Shown here piece after piece: positions 13,301-23,100 of a stretch of DNA of 64,000 nucleotides. The stretch is from Spongilla lacustris (lineage: Eukaryota > Porifera > Demospongiae > Spongillida > Spongillidae), in NCBI GenBank assembly GCA_949361645.1, contig OX442415.1, forward strand, positions 16,476,085-16,540,084, written 5' to 3'. A program made the translations under genes and the position numbers. The first letter of the stretch is position 1. The number at the start of each line of letters is the position of its first letter. The notes beneath the pieces were generated by a model. It had not been told where the DNA came from, did no database searches, and saw only the letters and a program-made list of their open reading frames with translations.

Positions 13301-14246
13301 TGATGGCCCACATGTAGCTGATTTAGCAATGTGATAAACAATGCTTATCTATCACATGACTGTAACTATGTAAGCAAAGGGAGACTATGAGATATTATTA
13401 TTTCAAGGAATTCCTCCACTTTCCCTGCCCCGAGTTTCAAGGAGTTTCAAGGTCGCAGACATAAATGACATTCATATTTTAGACGGGCAATTTATTGCAT
13501 CATTCAAAAAGATTGACCTATGTGAAACGTCACATGTTGACACAACAAAAACCACAAGCAATTACAATTAGGGTTAAAATAAAATTATGAATTTGTAACT
13601 AATCATTGTACAACAATGTACATGTTACACAGCACATTCACGTTTGATTATATTAAATTCATTGACAAACGTCGCAAAACGATGAATTCCACTTGTGACG
13701 GAAACGCCTGTCGTACGTAATTGAAAACGGCCTTAAAATTACAAAACTGAAAACGGTCTGCTGATTATTATAAAACCTAAAAGGGTACATGTACTTCATA
13801 GTGCGGGGGTTACCGCAATACACACGAATTCCTCGCACTATGCTCACACTAACCTGGACAATACAAGAATCAGTTCCCAGGCTGGCCATCTCACGCACAG
13901 CGTGGCCTTGTATCTTTGCCAAAGTGGCAGCATAGTCTCCCTCCGCTTTTGCCCGTTTGTGAACGTAACCGCGGAAACACTCTAGTGCCTGTAGCTCTCT
14001 CTGATGTCTGGAGTTGATCGGTTCATGGGCTGACTGTAAACGAGAGCCAAAAGTGTCCTGTACGGCCTGCGACGTCTCTTGAGTCCGAGCGTTTTCGCCG
14101 GAGTGTACGAACTTTAGTGATCGAGGATAGAAAGCCGGTTTTTTTTCAGACAACGGCGAGGAACCAGGGGAATGCATTTCTGCATTTCCGACATGCTTTG
14201 GTGGGGACGAAACTCGATGCTTTGAAGTTGGTGACGGCTGCGACAT
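1389..14246 (-). CDS. FER: FES/FER-family F-BAR tyrosine kinase, 5' half (partial)
   Basis: Six exons join in phase on the minus strand: 14246-13854, 11919-11791, 9046-8877, 6577-6410, 6328-6191 and 1566-1389. The first ATG of the conserved part gives MSQPSPTSKHR, a Ser/Pro-rich leader of about 70 residues. The FCH/F-BAR helices follow (HQRELQALECFRGYVHKRAK, LIKDKKRLKR, RGKYVKVAQQLHTAHNDYTL), then EQEYVDFIKEN and the segment FDASLL...NNLTHERL, which closely resembles FDTSLLEE...NNLT in animal FER. F-BAR proteins bind curved membrane; FES/FER add SH2 and kinase domains, which would lie left of the window since the last exon ends at a donor. All five junctions keep frame (phases 0,0,2,2,2). The upstream ATG at 14333 is possible, but the extra 29 residues look like UTR. 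FES and FER cannot be separated here. Confidence 0.86.
1989..2261. mobile_element. foldback MITE, family A, copy 1
   Basis: A 273-bp hairpin-like element. The left end reads (G)ACAAGGTATAAAAATATTC and the right end is its inverse. The arms include AAAGTTAGTGGTATATAGG and its complement, and are nearly complementary over about 120 bp. It lies in a FER intron. A second copy is at 8501-8788. Short ORFs inside are inverted-repeat shadows. Confidence 0.8.
2262..2790. repeat. dispersed repeat, inverted relative to 7960-8500
   Basis: The sequence next to MITE A matches, in reverse orientation, the sequence flanking the second copy of MITE A. Shared blocks include TTGCCTAGCAACACAATGTT (about 2437) and ACTTCCCTAGC...AGTGGTGAGCAAA (about 2716). 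The MITE is therefore part of a longer repeated unit. The match is diverged and this copy has no long ORF. Confidence 0.55.
3267..3480. mobile_element. short foldback element with poly(C) core
   Basis: The terminal inverted repeats are CAGAGATGCCAAGTCTCACG at the left and the near complement ending TTTGGCATCTCTG at the right. A second inner inverted pair is GGCGTGAGAC/GTCTCACGCC. A run of 23 C at 3310-3332 lies inside. The CAG...CTG ends fit a hAT-like MITE, but no clean 8-bp target duplication is visible. Confidence 0.7.
4720..5010. repeat. dispersed repeat, inverted copy at 6630-6910
   Basis: Blocks such as GCGCTCTTTAAAACC, GAGTTATACTC, TCTGGGAACGAGAAC and ATGATACGGCAC recur in reverse complement at 6630-6910. 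Both copies lie in the same FER intron region and are degenerate. No coding potential is seen. Confidence 0.6.
5737..6148. mobile_element. TA-flanked foldback MITE
   Basis: The left terminus is CAGGGTGTTCCACAATC and the right terminus is GATTGTGGAACACTG, directly flanked by TA on both sides (5735-5736 and 6149-6150). TA duplication with CAG-type ends suggests a Tc1/mariner-type non-autonomous element. It is 412 bp long and sits just downstream of the FER exon at 6191-6328 (in gene orientation). Confidence 0.72.
6582..6609. repeat. 28-base poly(G) run forming the 3' splice-site tract of a FER exon
   Basis: On the minus strand this is a 28-base run of C, followed at once by GTAG and the exon that starts at 6577. 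The polypyrimidine tract of this intron is therefore pure C. The exon joins in phase with its neighbours, so the splice site is probably used. A dispersed repeat begins immediately on the other side of the run. Confidence 0.75.
7051..8034. repeat. cluster of poly(G)/poly(C) tracts in a FER intron
   Basis: Long runs occur at about 7051-7067 (G), 7127-7147 (C) and 7885-7905 (C), with a shorter C run near 8027. The sequence between them is non-coding. Glycine- or proline-rich reading frames across these runs are compositional artefacts. Confidence 0.7.
7960..8500 (+). pseudogene. relic with Ala-Ser-Arg repeat peptide, flanking MITE A
   Basis: A short open stretch (about 8148-8396) encodes a basic repeat-like peptide with KRASARDMYRANLES and RASKRWQQKK followed by RASKMRCYELNSEGK. 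The repeated pattern of RAS plus an aromatic residue and Asn/Glu resembles the basic N-terminal repeats that I recall from PIF1-like helicase genes of mobile elements in marine invertebrates; that link is memory-based and weak. The same unit exists inverted and more decayed at 2262-2790. No catalytic domain is present. Confidence 0.35.
8501..8788. mobile_element. foldback MITE, family A, copy 2
   Basis: A 288-bp element with ends ACAAGATATAAAAAACATTC and the complement. The arms are nearly perfect inverted repeats over more than 120 bp around a short loop near 8640. It is clearly the same family as 1989-2261, with the same inner block GTTAGTGGTATATAGG. It lies just downstream of FER exon 8877-9046 in gene orientation. 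Confidence 0.82.
9187..9250. repeat. degenerate transposon terminus (GGATACAGG plus G-rich tail)
   Basis: The block GGTGGATACAGGATTTATG followed by a G-rich run resembles the GGCGGATCCAGG plus poly(G) ends seen at 22386, 31402 and 35100-35140. No partner end is recognised, so this is probably a solo or decayed terminus. Confidence 0.35.
10150..10627 (-). pseudogene. retroelement C-terminal fragment, tandemly duplicated
   Basis: The minus-strand translation contains NDPKCFELGW, VETYGNWG and AQETFSRLASLL, a signature that also occurs at 23207-23557 on the plus strand. I recognise this as the tail of a family found with reverse transcriptases in marine invertebrates. A 186-bp unit is present twice, starting at 10151 and 10337, with only a few differences. 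The fragment has no RT core and lies in a FER intron, so it is dead. Confidence 0.6.
10151..10521. repeat. two-copy direct tandem duplication, period 186 bp
   Basis: Both units start GACCCATGGCCAGGATAGCC and run through the same order of blocks to GGGTCATTATTGACAT. They differ at scattered single bases, so the duplication is real and not a trivial collapse. Confidence 0.85.
12133..12756. mobile_element. non-autonomous hAT element with AACCGGTT-rich ends
   Basis: The left end is TAAGGCTTGAAACC and the right end is GGTTTCAAGCCTTA. The flanks are GCTCCATC (12125-12132) and GATCCATC (12757-12764), an 8-bp target duplication with one mismatch, as expected for hAT elements. Many copies of ACCGGTT, GGTCGGTT and GGTTAACCGG cluster near both ends. 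There is no transposase ORF. It lies in the first FER intron. Confidence 0.82.
12757..13853. other. intron sequence without recognised features
   Basis: AT-rich stretch between the hAT element and the first FER exon. No exon, RNA gene or clear repeat was recognised. Confidence 0.4.
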
Positions 14247-14805
14247 TTTATCGTTCGTAGATTTATCGTTAAAACTACTCTCGTACCCATACAAAATGTA
14301 ATGTAAATGACGCACTATTCGATATACAATCAATTACAAAATTGTTCTATTAAATGGCACAAATTTGAACTATTAGGTCGATGATCAATCCGTTTAATTG
14401 ACGTGATTACAATCGTGGATTGTGTCGTTGCGGACGGAAGGGCTCGGTAACCTTGTGCGGGGCTAAACAAATCAATTATAGTGCTCGGTCCGTTTGGCTG
14501 GGTCAACTTCCGGCTGTCTTAGTCGATATACTCTGCGCCATTTTAAATAATCATGGACGGTGAAAAAAATTGCCTTGTTACTCCTACTCACTGTTTAATT
14601 TTATTTTATAACTCATTATGAGATGAAGAAAAGTCTCGAGCTCGTTACATTATAAGTTTGGCGGTGGCGATCCGGCCGCGCATTAGCCTCGTCCCCAGGC
14701 CCTGTTTTTATTAAAGTTACGGGGGCCTGGTATATATGGAACGCCATTTGTTGCACCCGCGCTGTTATCAGCGGTGAATCTCATTGCAATAAGATGTAAA
14801 TTTAC
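14247..14805. other. probable promoter/5' flank of the FER-like gene
   Basis: The sequence immediately upstream of the first coding exon is relatively GC-richer around 14400-14770 and has no ORF. No TATA box was assigned with confidence. The transcription start is unknown. Confidence 0.3.
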
Positions 14806-14811
14806 TTACTC

Positions 14812-14962
14812 GTAGTGTTGAAAAAGCTTTGGCTGGTTTCTTTGGCTAGCGTTGGGCAAATCTTGGCGAGCGTTAGAGATTCGCATATCCAGAAAATGGC
14901 CCATACATATGCGGTCATCCTGTTCCACATTGAATTTCAAAGATACTCTAAAAATAGATTTG
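14812..14962 (-). CDS. candidate internal exon of unknown protein
   Basis: A minus-strand open stretch with a plausible acceptor near 14962 and a strong donor (GTAAGT) near 14812 encodes SLKFNVEQDDRICMGHFLD and ISNARQDLPNASQRNQPK. I do not recognise the protein. It could be an upstream exon of the FER-like gene or part of a separate gene. Only the splice signals and the peptide-like composition support it. Confidence 0.3.
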
Positions 14963-15096
14963 ATTATAATATGCAAGAAATAAACATTAAGCACCCTTTT
15001 ACTAAAATCAAGACTTTCAACCACACATATATGTATCTAAAAAAGACGCAAAATATTATAAATATCACCTTTTTAATAATTCATGACGTCTACTGA

Positions 15097-15930
15097 CAAA
15101 GCTTTTGCTCACGTGCACATGTAACATTGATTTAATTTAATAGTAAAATAACTTATATTAAGTCTACATTTATAATACAGCGTGCCAAGAGGGTGTGGCA
15201 CTACGATACTACTGCAGTACGCCCACGCATGCAGTGTATGTGCATGGATTGAAAAGTTAGTTAGTTGATACATAAATAATGCAACGCATGCTGTTACATA
15301 TGCAGAAATCAGCGGTCACCAGGAAAGACATGGTGTTCAAAAAGACATCCTATAGCATGTGTTCCATTGCTAGTACATAGGAGTACTATGTTTTGAATTT
15401 GTGTTGAATTTTTAAGCAGTAATATTTCTAATTTATTCAAAACAAAGTTACAACTTCAGCTATTACAATGTATGAAAAATGGCTACTCTTGACTAACCGC
15501 TGGTTATAATACTTTTGCCACTTCATTTTTATGTTCAGAAAGGTTGTTAGATGCAAACTGTACAATTATATATATATACCATTACATTGACGATTTCTGT
15601 TCCGGAATGCAAAACATAGCTTCCCATAGCAAAATCAGTTTTTTCTTACCTAATTATTGTATTCCACTGTTTGTTAAAACTATATCTTAACGAAAAATTG
15701 AGTTGCCACCCGTTATTATGATTTGCAGCACATTGGTACACGTTTTAACGCCATTTGTATTTTACATTACCATAACTTTTCTGGTTCCGGGAGCCTTTTA
15801 ACAATGATATAGGTTACTGACGCCGCCATCTTGACCATTATAGAATGCATGGTCGTAACAACAGATATCCCATGTACGCGCTTTACTAATTAATAATTAA
15901 GTTTATTAACACAAAAATATTAACAAACTT
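15097..15930. other. intergenic, nothing recognised
   Basis: AT-rich sequence with no exon or repeat that I can support. Confidence 0.35.
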
Positions 15931-16470
15931 TTAGAAACTTGTACACATTATTTTTTCATAGATAAAAAAAAAAAAAGAAAACCGGCAATATACAACAAAA
16001 CTTATACGAAAAACTCTTCGTCTTGACTGTCCACCTTCATTGTCCTCAACACATTGCCCCGTTGAACGGCAACTGATAGTCTCTGGGTAAGGTATGCAAA
16101 TAGCTTCACCAGACACCTGCCCCAACTCTTTCAGGTACATAATAAGTTTATTGACGTCCTTTTTCGGTCCAGTGAATGTGTAAAAACAAGGCAACTCCAG
16201 TCCTTTCCACTTCTTCGGTTCTCAAGTTATCAAACAGTGCCCGGTGGTGCCCTCGTTACATAAAAAATAGAATACATTTCTTGATATGTCCCGCGGTACA
16301 TGCCCAACAGTATTTGCTTTTAATCCCGGTCTCTTCACGGCTACGGCTGTGCAGTCATGCACATTACTGGGTTCACAGGCAAGCTGCAGACGCTCTCGAG
16401 CATTAGGCACCCATACATCCATGTTCACGTGGTAGCCACGAACTACACTCTCGATGGTAACAGTTTCCAT
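15931..16470 (-). pseudogene. HIRAN-domain gene copy with one in-frame TGA
   Basis: Starting at METVTIESVVRGYH, the minus strand encodes a HIRAN-type domain: EPSNVHDCTAVAV followed by NTVGHVPRDIS, the typical G/S-N-x-HD-x-x-A-V-x-V ... GHxP pattern. The frame meets TGA at 16224-16222, then continues without a shift as KKWKGLELPCFYTF and KKDVNKLIMYLKEL, which still fits the family (Gly is common at the stop position in my recollection). HIRAN domains bind DNA ends in HLTF/Rad5; stand-alone copies are abundant in marine invertebrate genomes and often look mobile. One base change (GGA to TGA) would explain the break. There is no helicase domain nearby. Confidence 0.65.
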
Positions 16471-16703
16471 CTGTGATATCAATAATCATTGCTTTCATGC
16501 TCTAATCACGCAAGTACGTACCTTCGTCTTTGTTTTCTGTCAACACTGGGTGTTGTTTAATGTTTAATGAGTTAAATGTATCATGCACTATATTATACTA
16601 GGATTACTTACAATTATGTTATGAAGTATATATTACACCGCAAAGTGAGGTCACGTGATGCCTGTATTATACACCATTTTGCTAGCAACACGTTGGAACG
16701 CTT

Positions 16704-16850
16704 ACACACAGACACACACACACATACACACACACACACACACACGCACACACGCACACCACACACATGCACAACTCACACATGCGCATGCACACCACAC
16801 ACGCACACCACACACGCACACCTGACCACACACACATACACACACGCATG
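16704..16850. repeat. CA-rich microsatellite
   Basis: Interrupted (CA)n with CACGCACAC variants. Reading frames that cross it (Thr/His or Cys/Val strings) are artefacts. Confidence 0.9.
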
Positions 16851-17131
16851 TCTGATACAAAAGGTTAATACCGTTATTGTTATGTTGGATAAACAAGATC
16901 GACTGTATAGACATCTTTTTAGCTAAAATAACCCTACACAATTGAAGTTTATACGAAAGGTCAAAAGTCCTCTTTAATTACCATCCGCCAGTCTGCCATC
17001 CGCTGAGCGAGGTGTGGCTACGTCGGACCTGCAATGATCAGTTTATGTTTCAAAATGACGAGCTCTGTGGACAAATTCTATGAGGTGGAGAGAATTGTGG
17101 CATCTCGCAAAAAGGTTATTTGTGTAAAACA

Positions 17132-17270
17132 TTAAAATACACCCACCTTTGTGGCTTGATATAAGGCACAAAATTGCAGTATGGTCTGACTATCCAAAGG
17201 AACAGTCATCTTGGGTACGTCATAAAGATGTAACACCTGCCCTCCTAAGGTACACTTAATCTGCATGTAC
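17132..17270 (-). CDS. candidate exon, unknown protein
   Basis: The minus strand encodes KCTLGGQVLHLYDVPKMTV and LDSQTILQFCALYQATK, then a GTGGGT donor at about 17149. The peptide looks real in composition, but I do not recognise it. It lies upstream of the HIRAN copy on the same strand and could be part of the same element. Confidence 0.25.
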
Positions 17271-17277
17271 CATATAT

Positions 17278-17694
17278 GTGTATAGTATGCAAACTTTACC
17301 TTACATGCAGGTCCCAACGCCGTCAATTCGTGTAGTGTTGGACTGTGGAAGTGTATTCATGCACCATGTTGGCAATTCCTTATCGGCAGGCACGAAAAGA
17401 AAAAATCTACTTCGAATCGACATGCCGAGTGATGTATTTAGGTTCTTATTTGATGGAAAAGGGAATTCAGTCGGACGGGGTTACAAGGAGTACGAACTGC
17501 ATGATTTTGATGACAGCTACTTCAACAATGAATGGTATGCCAGTTATGACGTCAACGGTGACGGATGCGCTATAGACTTTCCCTTGAGCTGTGTTAGTTG
17601 GTCACGAGGCAAACGATTTATGAAGACAAAAGAACCTGTGAAAAGAATATATTTTGAACGTATTTACGTTTTTCTTGTTAAAAAATGTATCTAG
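17278..17694 (+). CDS. hypothetical protein ORF (138 aa)
   Basis: An open frame of 138 codons with balanced composition includes SIRVVLDCGSVFMHH, RKNLLRIDMPSDVFRFLFDG and SYFNNEWYASYDVNGDG. A likely acceptor (TGCAG) lies at about 17310, so the true start may be an exon border and not the ATG at 17278. I recognise no family. It overlaps repeat-rich ground between two mobile-element gene copies, which favours mobile-element origin. Confidence 0.35.
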   Translation: MYSMQTLPYMQVPTPSIRVVLDCGSVFMHHVGNSLSAGTKRKNLLRIDMPSDVFRFLFDGKGNSVGRGYKEYELHDFDDSYFNNEWYASYDVNGDGCAIDFPLSCVSWSRGKRFMKTKEPVKRIYFERIYVFLVKKCI

Positions 17695-18385
17695 CATACA
17701 TATACATTCTGAACTTTATGCTTTATACACTGAAATGTGCAAATAGGATAATGAAGTACAGATATTTTTATACCTCGAAAGATACAATCAGAACTTGTCT
17801 AAAGACGACGTCGCTTTCATGTGTCTTTTATTCCTTTTCCCCAATATCCCTTGTCTTCCTTCCTATATTCTCTTCTCTTCCTGCACAGTAATACTGATGC
17901 TGCCTTTTGCCGTTCTGTTAGCATAATTTCTTCAGCAGGGTTCCATTTACAAGAGCTAAAATAGCTGCGTTTTGCCTTTTCCACTCCTGCAATTTGGTGT
18001 TTGTATATGCATTGGAGAGTGGCAACATCAATTTATATCATAATTTATAATGAATTTACCTTGGCAACTAAACTGTTTATGTTGCCATGCAATGCAATCA
18101 TTTCAGGGACATGCATGACCATGACATGCATATATGGGGTAACTCTGCTCTATTTGTACCCATGTGAGAAAGGGGACAAGGATGTAAAATCCTGTATCCA
18201 CTTTTTTGCCTGACAACATATGAAGTTGTTAGAAAGGACATATCAGTATTAAAAATTGAGGTTTACATGCACGCCTTGACTTCTATGCTACCATGGTCTT
18301 TCCAGCTTCCTATTGATACATAGATTGCTTCAAAATCCTATAAATGCAAATATTCGATTATTGTTTGTTTGAAATATACAATTAC
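17695..18385. other. spacer, nothing recognised
   Basis: AT-rich, no exon identified. If the transposase-like gene at 18386-20566 has further 3' exons they should lie here, but I could not find them. Confidence 0.35.
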
Positions 18386-20566
18386 CTTCCATAACTCAGT
18401 AACAGCTGTGCAACACTCAAAAGGAAGCAGTTCACTAAAATGTGATGGCAGCTGTGCAATCACCTTCCTCTTTTCTGCTCCTCCTAGTGATGTCCAATCA
18501 AGCTTGGAACTGTCATCCTTTTTTTTCCACATATGGAAAGACACACCACATGACTGTATGGCAGCTTGCAATTTGGATAATGTTTCTCCTAAAAGAGGAT
18601 ATCACTCTTCTTCTTCGTGGCCTTTTTATCTATCTCTATACTGCTTGGGTTATGAGGTTTTCCATGAGGATATTCATAATTCGAAGGAAGAGATGAAGCT
18701 CATCTGGGACAACACGATCCAATTCCAGAGGAAGTAGAGGGGGATACTTTACACTATATACATTCTTAGTTCGTTCGGCACACATCTGAATGTACTTAAG
18801 TGTTCGTCTTTCATATATTCTTGAAGTGTTCCATCTACAAATATTGTCAGTCAAGCAGTAACACAAATACATGTATCGCACCATGTAAAGACCAATAATT
18901 TATCATACCGATCCTCTGCAGGAACTAGACACCATAGACAGGCATAGGTCGAGTTTGCTTGACATAACCCCATTAGCATCAACAGAAACTATAGATGAAT
19001 ACAATGATTATATAGAGGGTAATAACCCCAGTTGTACAATAATAACATATGTCTAGACACCTGACCTTCAAGTCTCCTCCAAAGATGATCTCTAAGCAGT
19101 AGGTCTTCCCCTCTACAACTATACTTTTTTTTTCCATCAGAAGTGGTCCAAGAGCCTCAGCAAGAATGTCATAACTCTCAGACATCTTAACAACAGCCAA
19201 TGTGTGATTATCTAGATACATAAACACGGCATATATAACATGCACCGGCTTTTGGCTTATAAGACATGCACTATTGGCTTGTGAGTAAATAAACTAATGG
19301 TAAACGTACCTCTTGGTGCTAGAACTCTTTTCTCTAGATTCAGCAAAGGAAAGGAGAATATGAAAAAGTTTGAGCATCTGCTGAATTTTGCTCCATCGCC
19401 ACACAGCTTCACTCTTATAGTGTCTGATCTAACTTTTTCATGGAGTTGAACCTAGTTGATAATAAACCATATTATATTATTTGTTTGTCTGCGCGATGCT
19501 TAATCATTGCATTGTGCATCGCAAAACAAGAAAACAGTGTGGCTTACAAGTTCTTCAATTTTGTCATGTAAGCACCCTTCAAACGAACAGTAGGCCTACA
19601 CTCCATGATGTGGTGCAGGAGGGACACATTGGATGTCTTTTTTAATGGAGGTATTCAACTCCGTTCGTAGCGTCTTGATATTGTATGATCTTGGCACCAT
19701 CGGAAGTACCATGGATAGTTCGTGATAAAACGTATCACTGGCATTGAATTTGTCCATAAGATAAAGTACCTGAAATTAAAGTTATGTGCATGCATATATG
19801 GTGTTAATACATTTTTAAAGCAAAGAATGTGCATGCATGTGTACCTGCAGCAGTGTATCCTTTTCTTTTGAATTAGGTAGATTGGGTGTGCTGCTTGTCT
19901 TGCCATTTAAATAGTTCTACTGTCAATGATTGACTAGCTGTATTTTCAAACACCACCTCAGTTGCTGCCAGACCAAATTGCTCAGAAAACCAAAGTACAT
20001 GCTCTGCAGTTTGTTTCAACTCGGCAAGCTTCCTTCTAGCTTGCCGTGAGCTGAGTTTATCCAGTGGTTTGCCTTTGAGTAGAGTATCTGTGTACAAAGT
20101 CATTTGTATACCATTTGATATAGATTTCAGGTCTCCTATACAAGTATCCCATTAGTATTAATTATAGCATTCAATACGCTTACATGTAAAAGAATACACT
20201 TTTAAATATTATATCTTTCCAGCTAAATACGTTTACTTTTAAATCATATTGCCAACCTTGTCGAAGATATGCGATTTGTCTCTTCATATCATCAATTTCA
20301 CTCTCGTGGTCAGAGCATGTGAAACTTATACACTCTAACTCATTTATCAGTTCACTGTTATCTTCAAGACGTACCAATTCATTGTTATGTACTTCAATGG
20401 TAGTATTTTTTTGGAGCATAAAGCTCTCTTGTGGCATTGCATTTGCAAGATACCGAACTACAACGTTTCTGAAGCTGTTCCCCAACTCGATCGCAGTCTT
20501 CCCGAAGAGCTATGCAGTTATTGGTAACTGCTTGGTTCAAAGCCCGTATCAGATCACAGGTCACTA
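18386..20566 (-). pseudogene. multi-exon transposase-like gene, decayed
   Basis: Eight minus-strand exons are seen: about 20566-20257, 20087-19845, 19769-19548, 19451-19310, 19211-19066, 18988-18909, 18834-18642 and 18588-18386. Conserved blocks in order are a coiled-coil start, LDKLSSRQARRKLAEL, LYLMDKFNASDTFYHELS, RVKLCGDGAKFSR, NHTLAVVKMSESYDIL, FLLMLMGL...TYACLWC, LELDRVVPDELHLFLR and SFHMWKK...LDWTSLGG. I recognise this order from large multi-copy uncharacterised families of cnidarians and sponges. The Asp in GDG, the Asp/Glu in PDELHL and the CxxC insert between them suggest a DDE-type transposase (inference). Lesions: TAG at 19598-19596, a frameshift near 19905, probably another near 20460, and an out-of-phase last junction. 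Confidence 0.62.
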
Positions 20567-20720
20567 GTGCTGTGTCGCTTTATACAGAGTTTTCCCTTTT
20601 AAGTTTAGTGCTGCAGTCAGTCAATCTGCCTGGCTTTATATTTGTTGGTCTTTATTTTCCGAATGGCAATGAAGTCAATTTTGCACTCTTTTGAATACAT
20701 ATACACTAAAACAACAGAAT

Positions 20721-22240
20721 GATTATAAAAAAGCGGAATGAATTCCGGCCCAACAGAGACAAGAGACCACATGAAGACTCAGAGGAGGACGTGATCACAC
20801 ACATTAGTAGTTAATCAAGTGGTGAAGAGACTGATTTGGGAGGTATTACTTCAGCAATTCCTTTTCTGCATCAAGAGGCTGCCGATCCCAGCCAAGCAAC
20901 AAACCATCCACAAAGAGTACATGTATCAGATGATGAACCAGGTAAGCATAGATGATCTTTTACTTCTCAAATTATTTTGCAGCTTATGGGCCTGGTAACG
21001 ATATTGGTAAATTTGTAAACAAAATAGATGTACGTATTGAACGATGAAAAAAGGTTCCAGTTGCTGACTGAATACCATTTTCTGACAACAATTCATATGG
21101 AAGAAGTAGGAAGTTTCAATTGAAATGGCTTAAGAAATATTCAGGGCTACTTATAAGAAAAGAGCAACTCTAAATATTCATAATATTTCTAACCATTGAA
21201 TGGTCCATACACTTCATTAAGCATACTAGGTTGAGTACATGAGATGAGCAATGCAAATACAGAGCGTGGGGATATATCTGCTGAATTCGTGTAGCTACTC
21301 GAACTGTAATAATGATAGGAAATTACCACAGTTAAAATCAGCATCCAAATAACTTGCATCATCCCTATGGCCTCTTAGTGGTATGCTTTGCTTTCCGCAT
21401 AATAAAACTGTTTCTAAAATAGATTTTAGAATTAATCTGTTAGCACATCTCCTTTCTGATAAAACACTGCTGAGAACACATTTGATGAACAATATTTTCC
21501 TTCTTGCCTTGCATCACCTCCCTGAAATTTCAGCTGCCATGACAGCATTGATGTGACTCTGCTTACCCTTCCCATCATGGCCCAAAAAATGCTCAGAAAG
21601 CAGACATGAAGCCTTAACATAATTTTATGAGAGGTCTGTGCACTAGTGTACTCTCCGTTTGCACAAGGAGGCTTCTGTATCTTCTGCTCATTATATTCTA
21701 CTGAGTCTAAAGGTATATTGGTACTCACCAAAGCGTCAGTGGTGTAATTTAGAGATATCCGAATGCCATAAAAGAAACCCCAAAGAGCTTTGCAGAACAC
21801 GTTGGGTTGAGCGACTAGAATCATTTTGGACATTTCTTGAGTTGTGTGAAGGAATCCATGACATATGAGCAGGTTAATGTTATCTCTGACTCATTAAGTG
21901 AAGTGCGTATAGAAATGTTGATCTGTATGCAAAGGAATGGTTCACAATAGCAAAAGAATTAGCAGAAAAAATACTAGTGGAACCTAAAACTCCTCGATAA
22001 TGATCCATTATAGCATGGACATTGATCTCAACAAAGTTATTGATGTTTTCGCACAGAAACGTCCCAGACGAATGGAGTTACTTGATATATTATCCGCTTG
22101 AGATTTATATATGTATACACATCACTGTATATGATTTAGCTAGCGCTTGCATGCGCACAATTTTGTTGTTAATAAAAAGATACGATTCTGAAAAGCGGAG
22201 GCTCCTATTTCTCCGTCAGAACTCTAAGCTTTCAGGTTAA
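20721..22240 (+). pseudogene. hAT-like transposase relic
   Basis: A small ATG-led stretch at 20721 (MIIKKRNEFRPNRDKRPHED) is followed further right by CHKRNPKELCRTRWVERLES (about 21760) and KELAEKILVEPKTPR (about 21955). The block C-x-TRWVER followed by EP..PR is typical of hAT/ZMYM-like transposases. Stops and frameshifts separate the blocks and the C-terminal dimerisation region is not found. The peptide MELLDILSA near 22074 may be a further remnant. It is a dead copy; the exact family is uncertain. Confidence 0.45.
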
Positions 22241-22385
22241 CTGCATGCAAGGTTAATTATCCGCTGCAGCCTGCAGATTTATGCGGAGACTTGATTATTG
22301 CATGCTCTCTGTATTTAAAATGTGATCACCACGCATTCGTATTCCGTAAAACTTTAACCGCGGTGAAGGTTATAAATAACCGTGG

Positions 22386-22431
22386 TCAGTGGCGGATCCT
22401 GGAGGAAATATGGAGGGGGGGGGGGGGGGGG
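22386..22431. mobile_element. solo transposon terminus CAGTGGCGGATCCTGG plus poly(G)
   Basis: CAGTGGCGGATCCTGG is followed within about 15 bp by a run of G ending at 22431. CAGTGGCG is a common hAT-type terminus. No inverted partner was found nearby. Confidence 0.45.
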
Positions 22432-23100
22432 TTCACCAATGGAGGGAAATACCTTCGGCAGCTAGGAGGTGTGGCTGAGCGCTGTAAGCTCCCCCAGGCC
22501 ACCGCCCCAGAAGCTTTGCAATGAAGTTTACTTTTACTCCATGCGTCTTTATATTGCATGGCAACAGAAAATGCACTTTCCGAAGGAGCAGTTGAGTCAA
22601 GACGTATTATCCATAAAGTATTTCATACTTATATATCAAGTTCGTTGTCTGCTTTTTTTCCATGTATTGTATTATATCCTTCTGTTGACTCCCTTTTTTA
22701 AAAATTAATAACCATATACGGTGGCGAGCAAACACTGTACACTTGTGGGTTTTGCACATTTCACATCAGCGGTTTTGTGAGGATTTTTGACTATTATAGT
22801 GTGCATAAAAAAAAAAAAAAAACTAATAAAAAAAACTAATGTGAGAGCAATGAGGATTGATCACTACGCCCAAACCATTGAGACCTAATGTGTATGGGTA
22901 CAAGTAATGAAAAAATTTGGACATGCCTGTGTTTTATTTTGATACTGAGTGCATACATATACTTCATAGATGAATGACCATGAACCTACAAATCACTTCA
23001 ATGCTTCTACAACTATGCATGATGAATTAATTAAAATGATTACAACTTCAATGGGATGGACACAGCTAGAGGTTCCTCATGTTCTTTGTGCCCTGGCATA
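22432..23100. other. intergenic, nothing firm
   Basis: AT-rich with an A run at 22808-22822. No gene or element boundary could be supported. Confidence 0.3.

Noticed and set aside
17056..17116. Chromodomain-like start MTSSVDKFYEVERIVASRKK on the plus strand
   Set aside because: The E-V-E-x-I pattern fits, but the rest of a chromodomain (Y-x-V-x-W) could not be found in any following exon, so one short match is not enough.
21432..21833. 133-codon minus ORF
   Set aside because: Antisense to the TRWVER hAT-like fragment; no recognisable protein.
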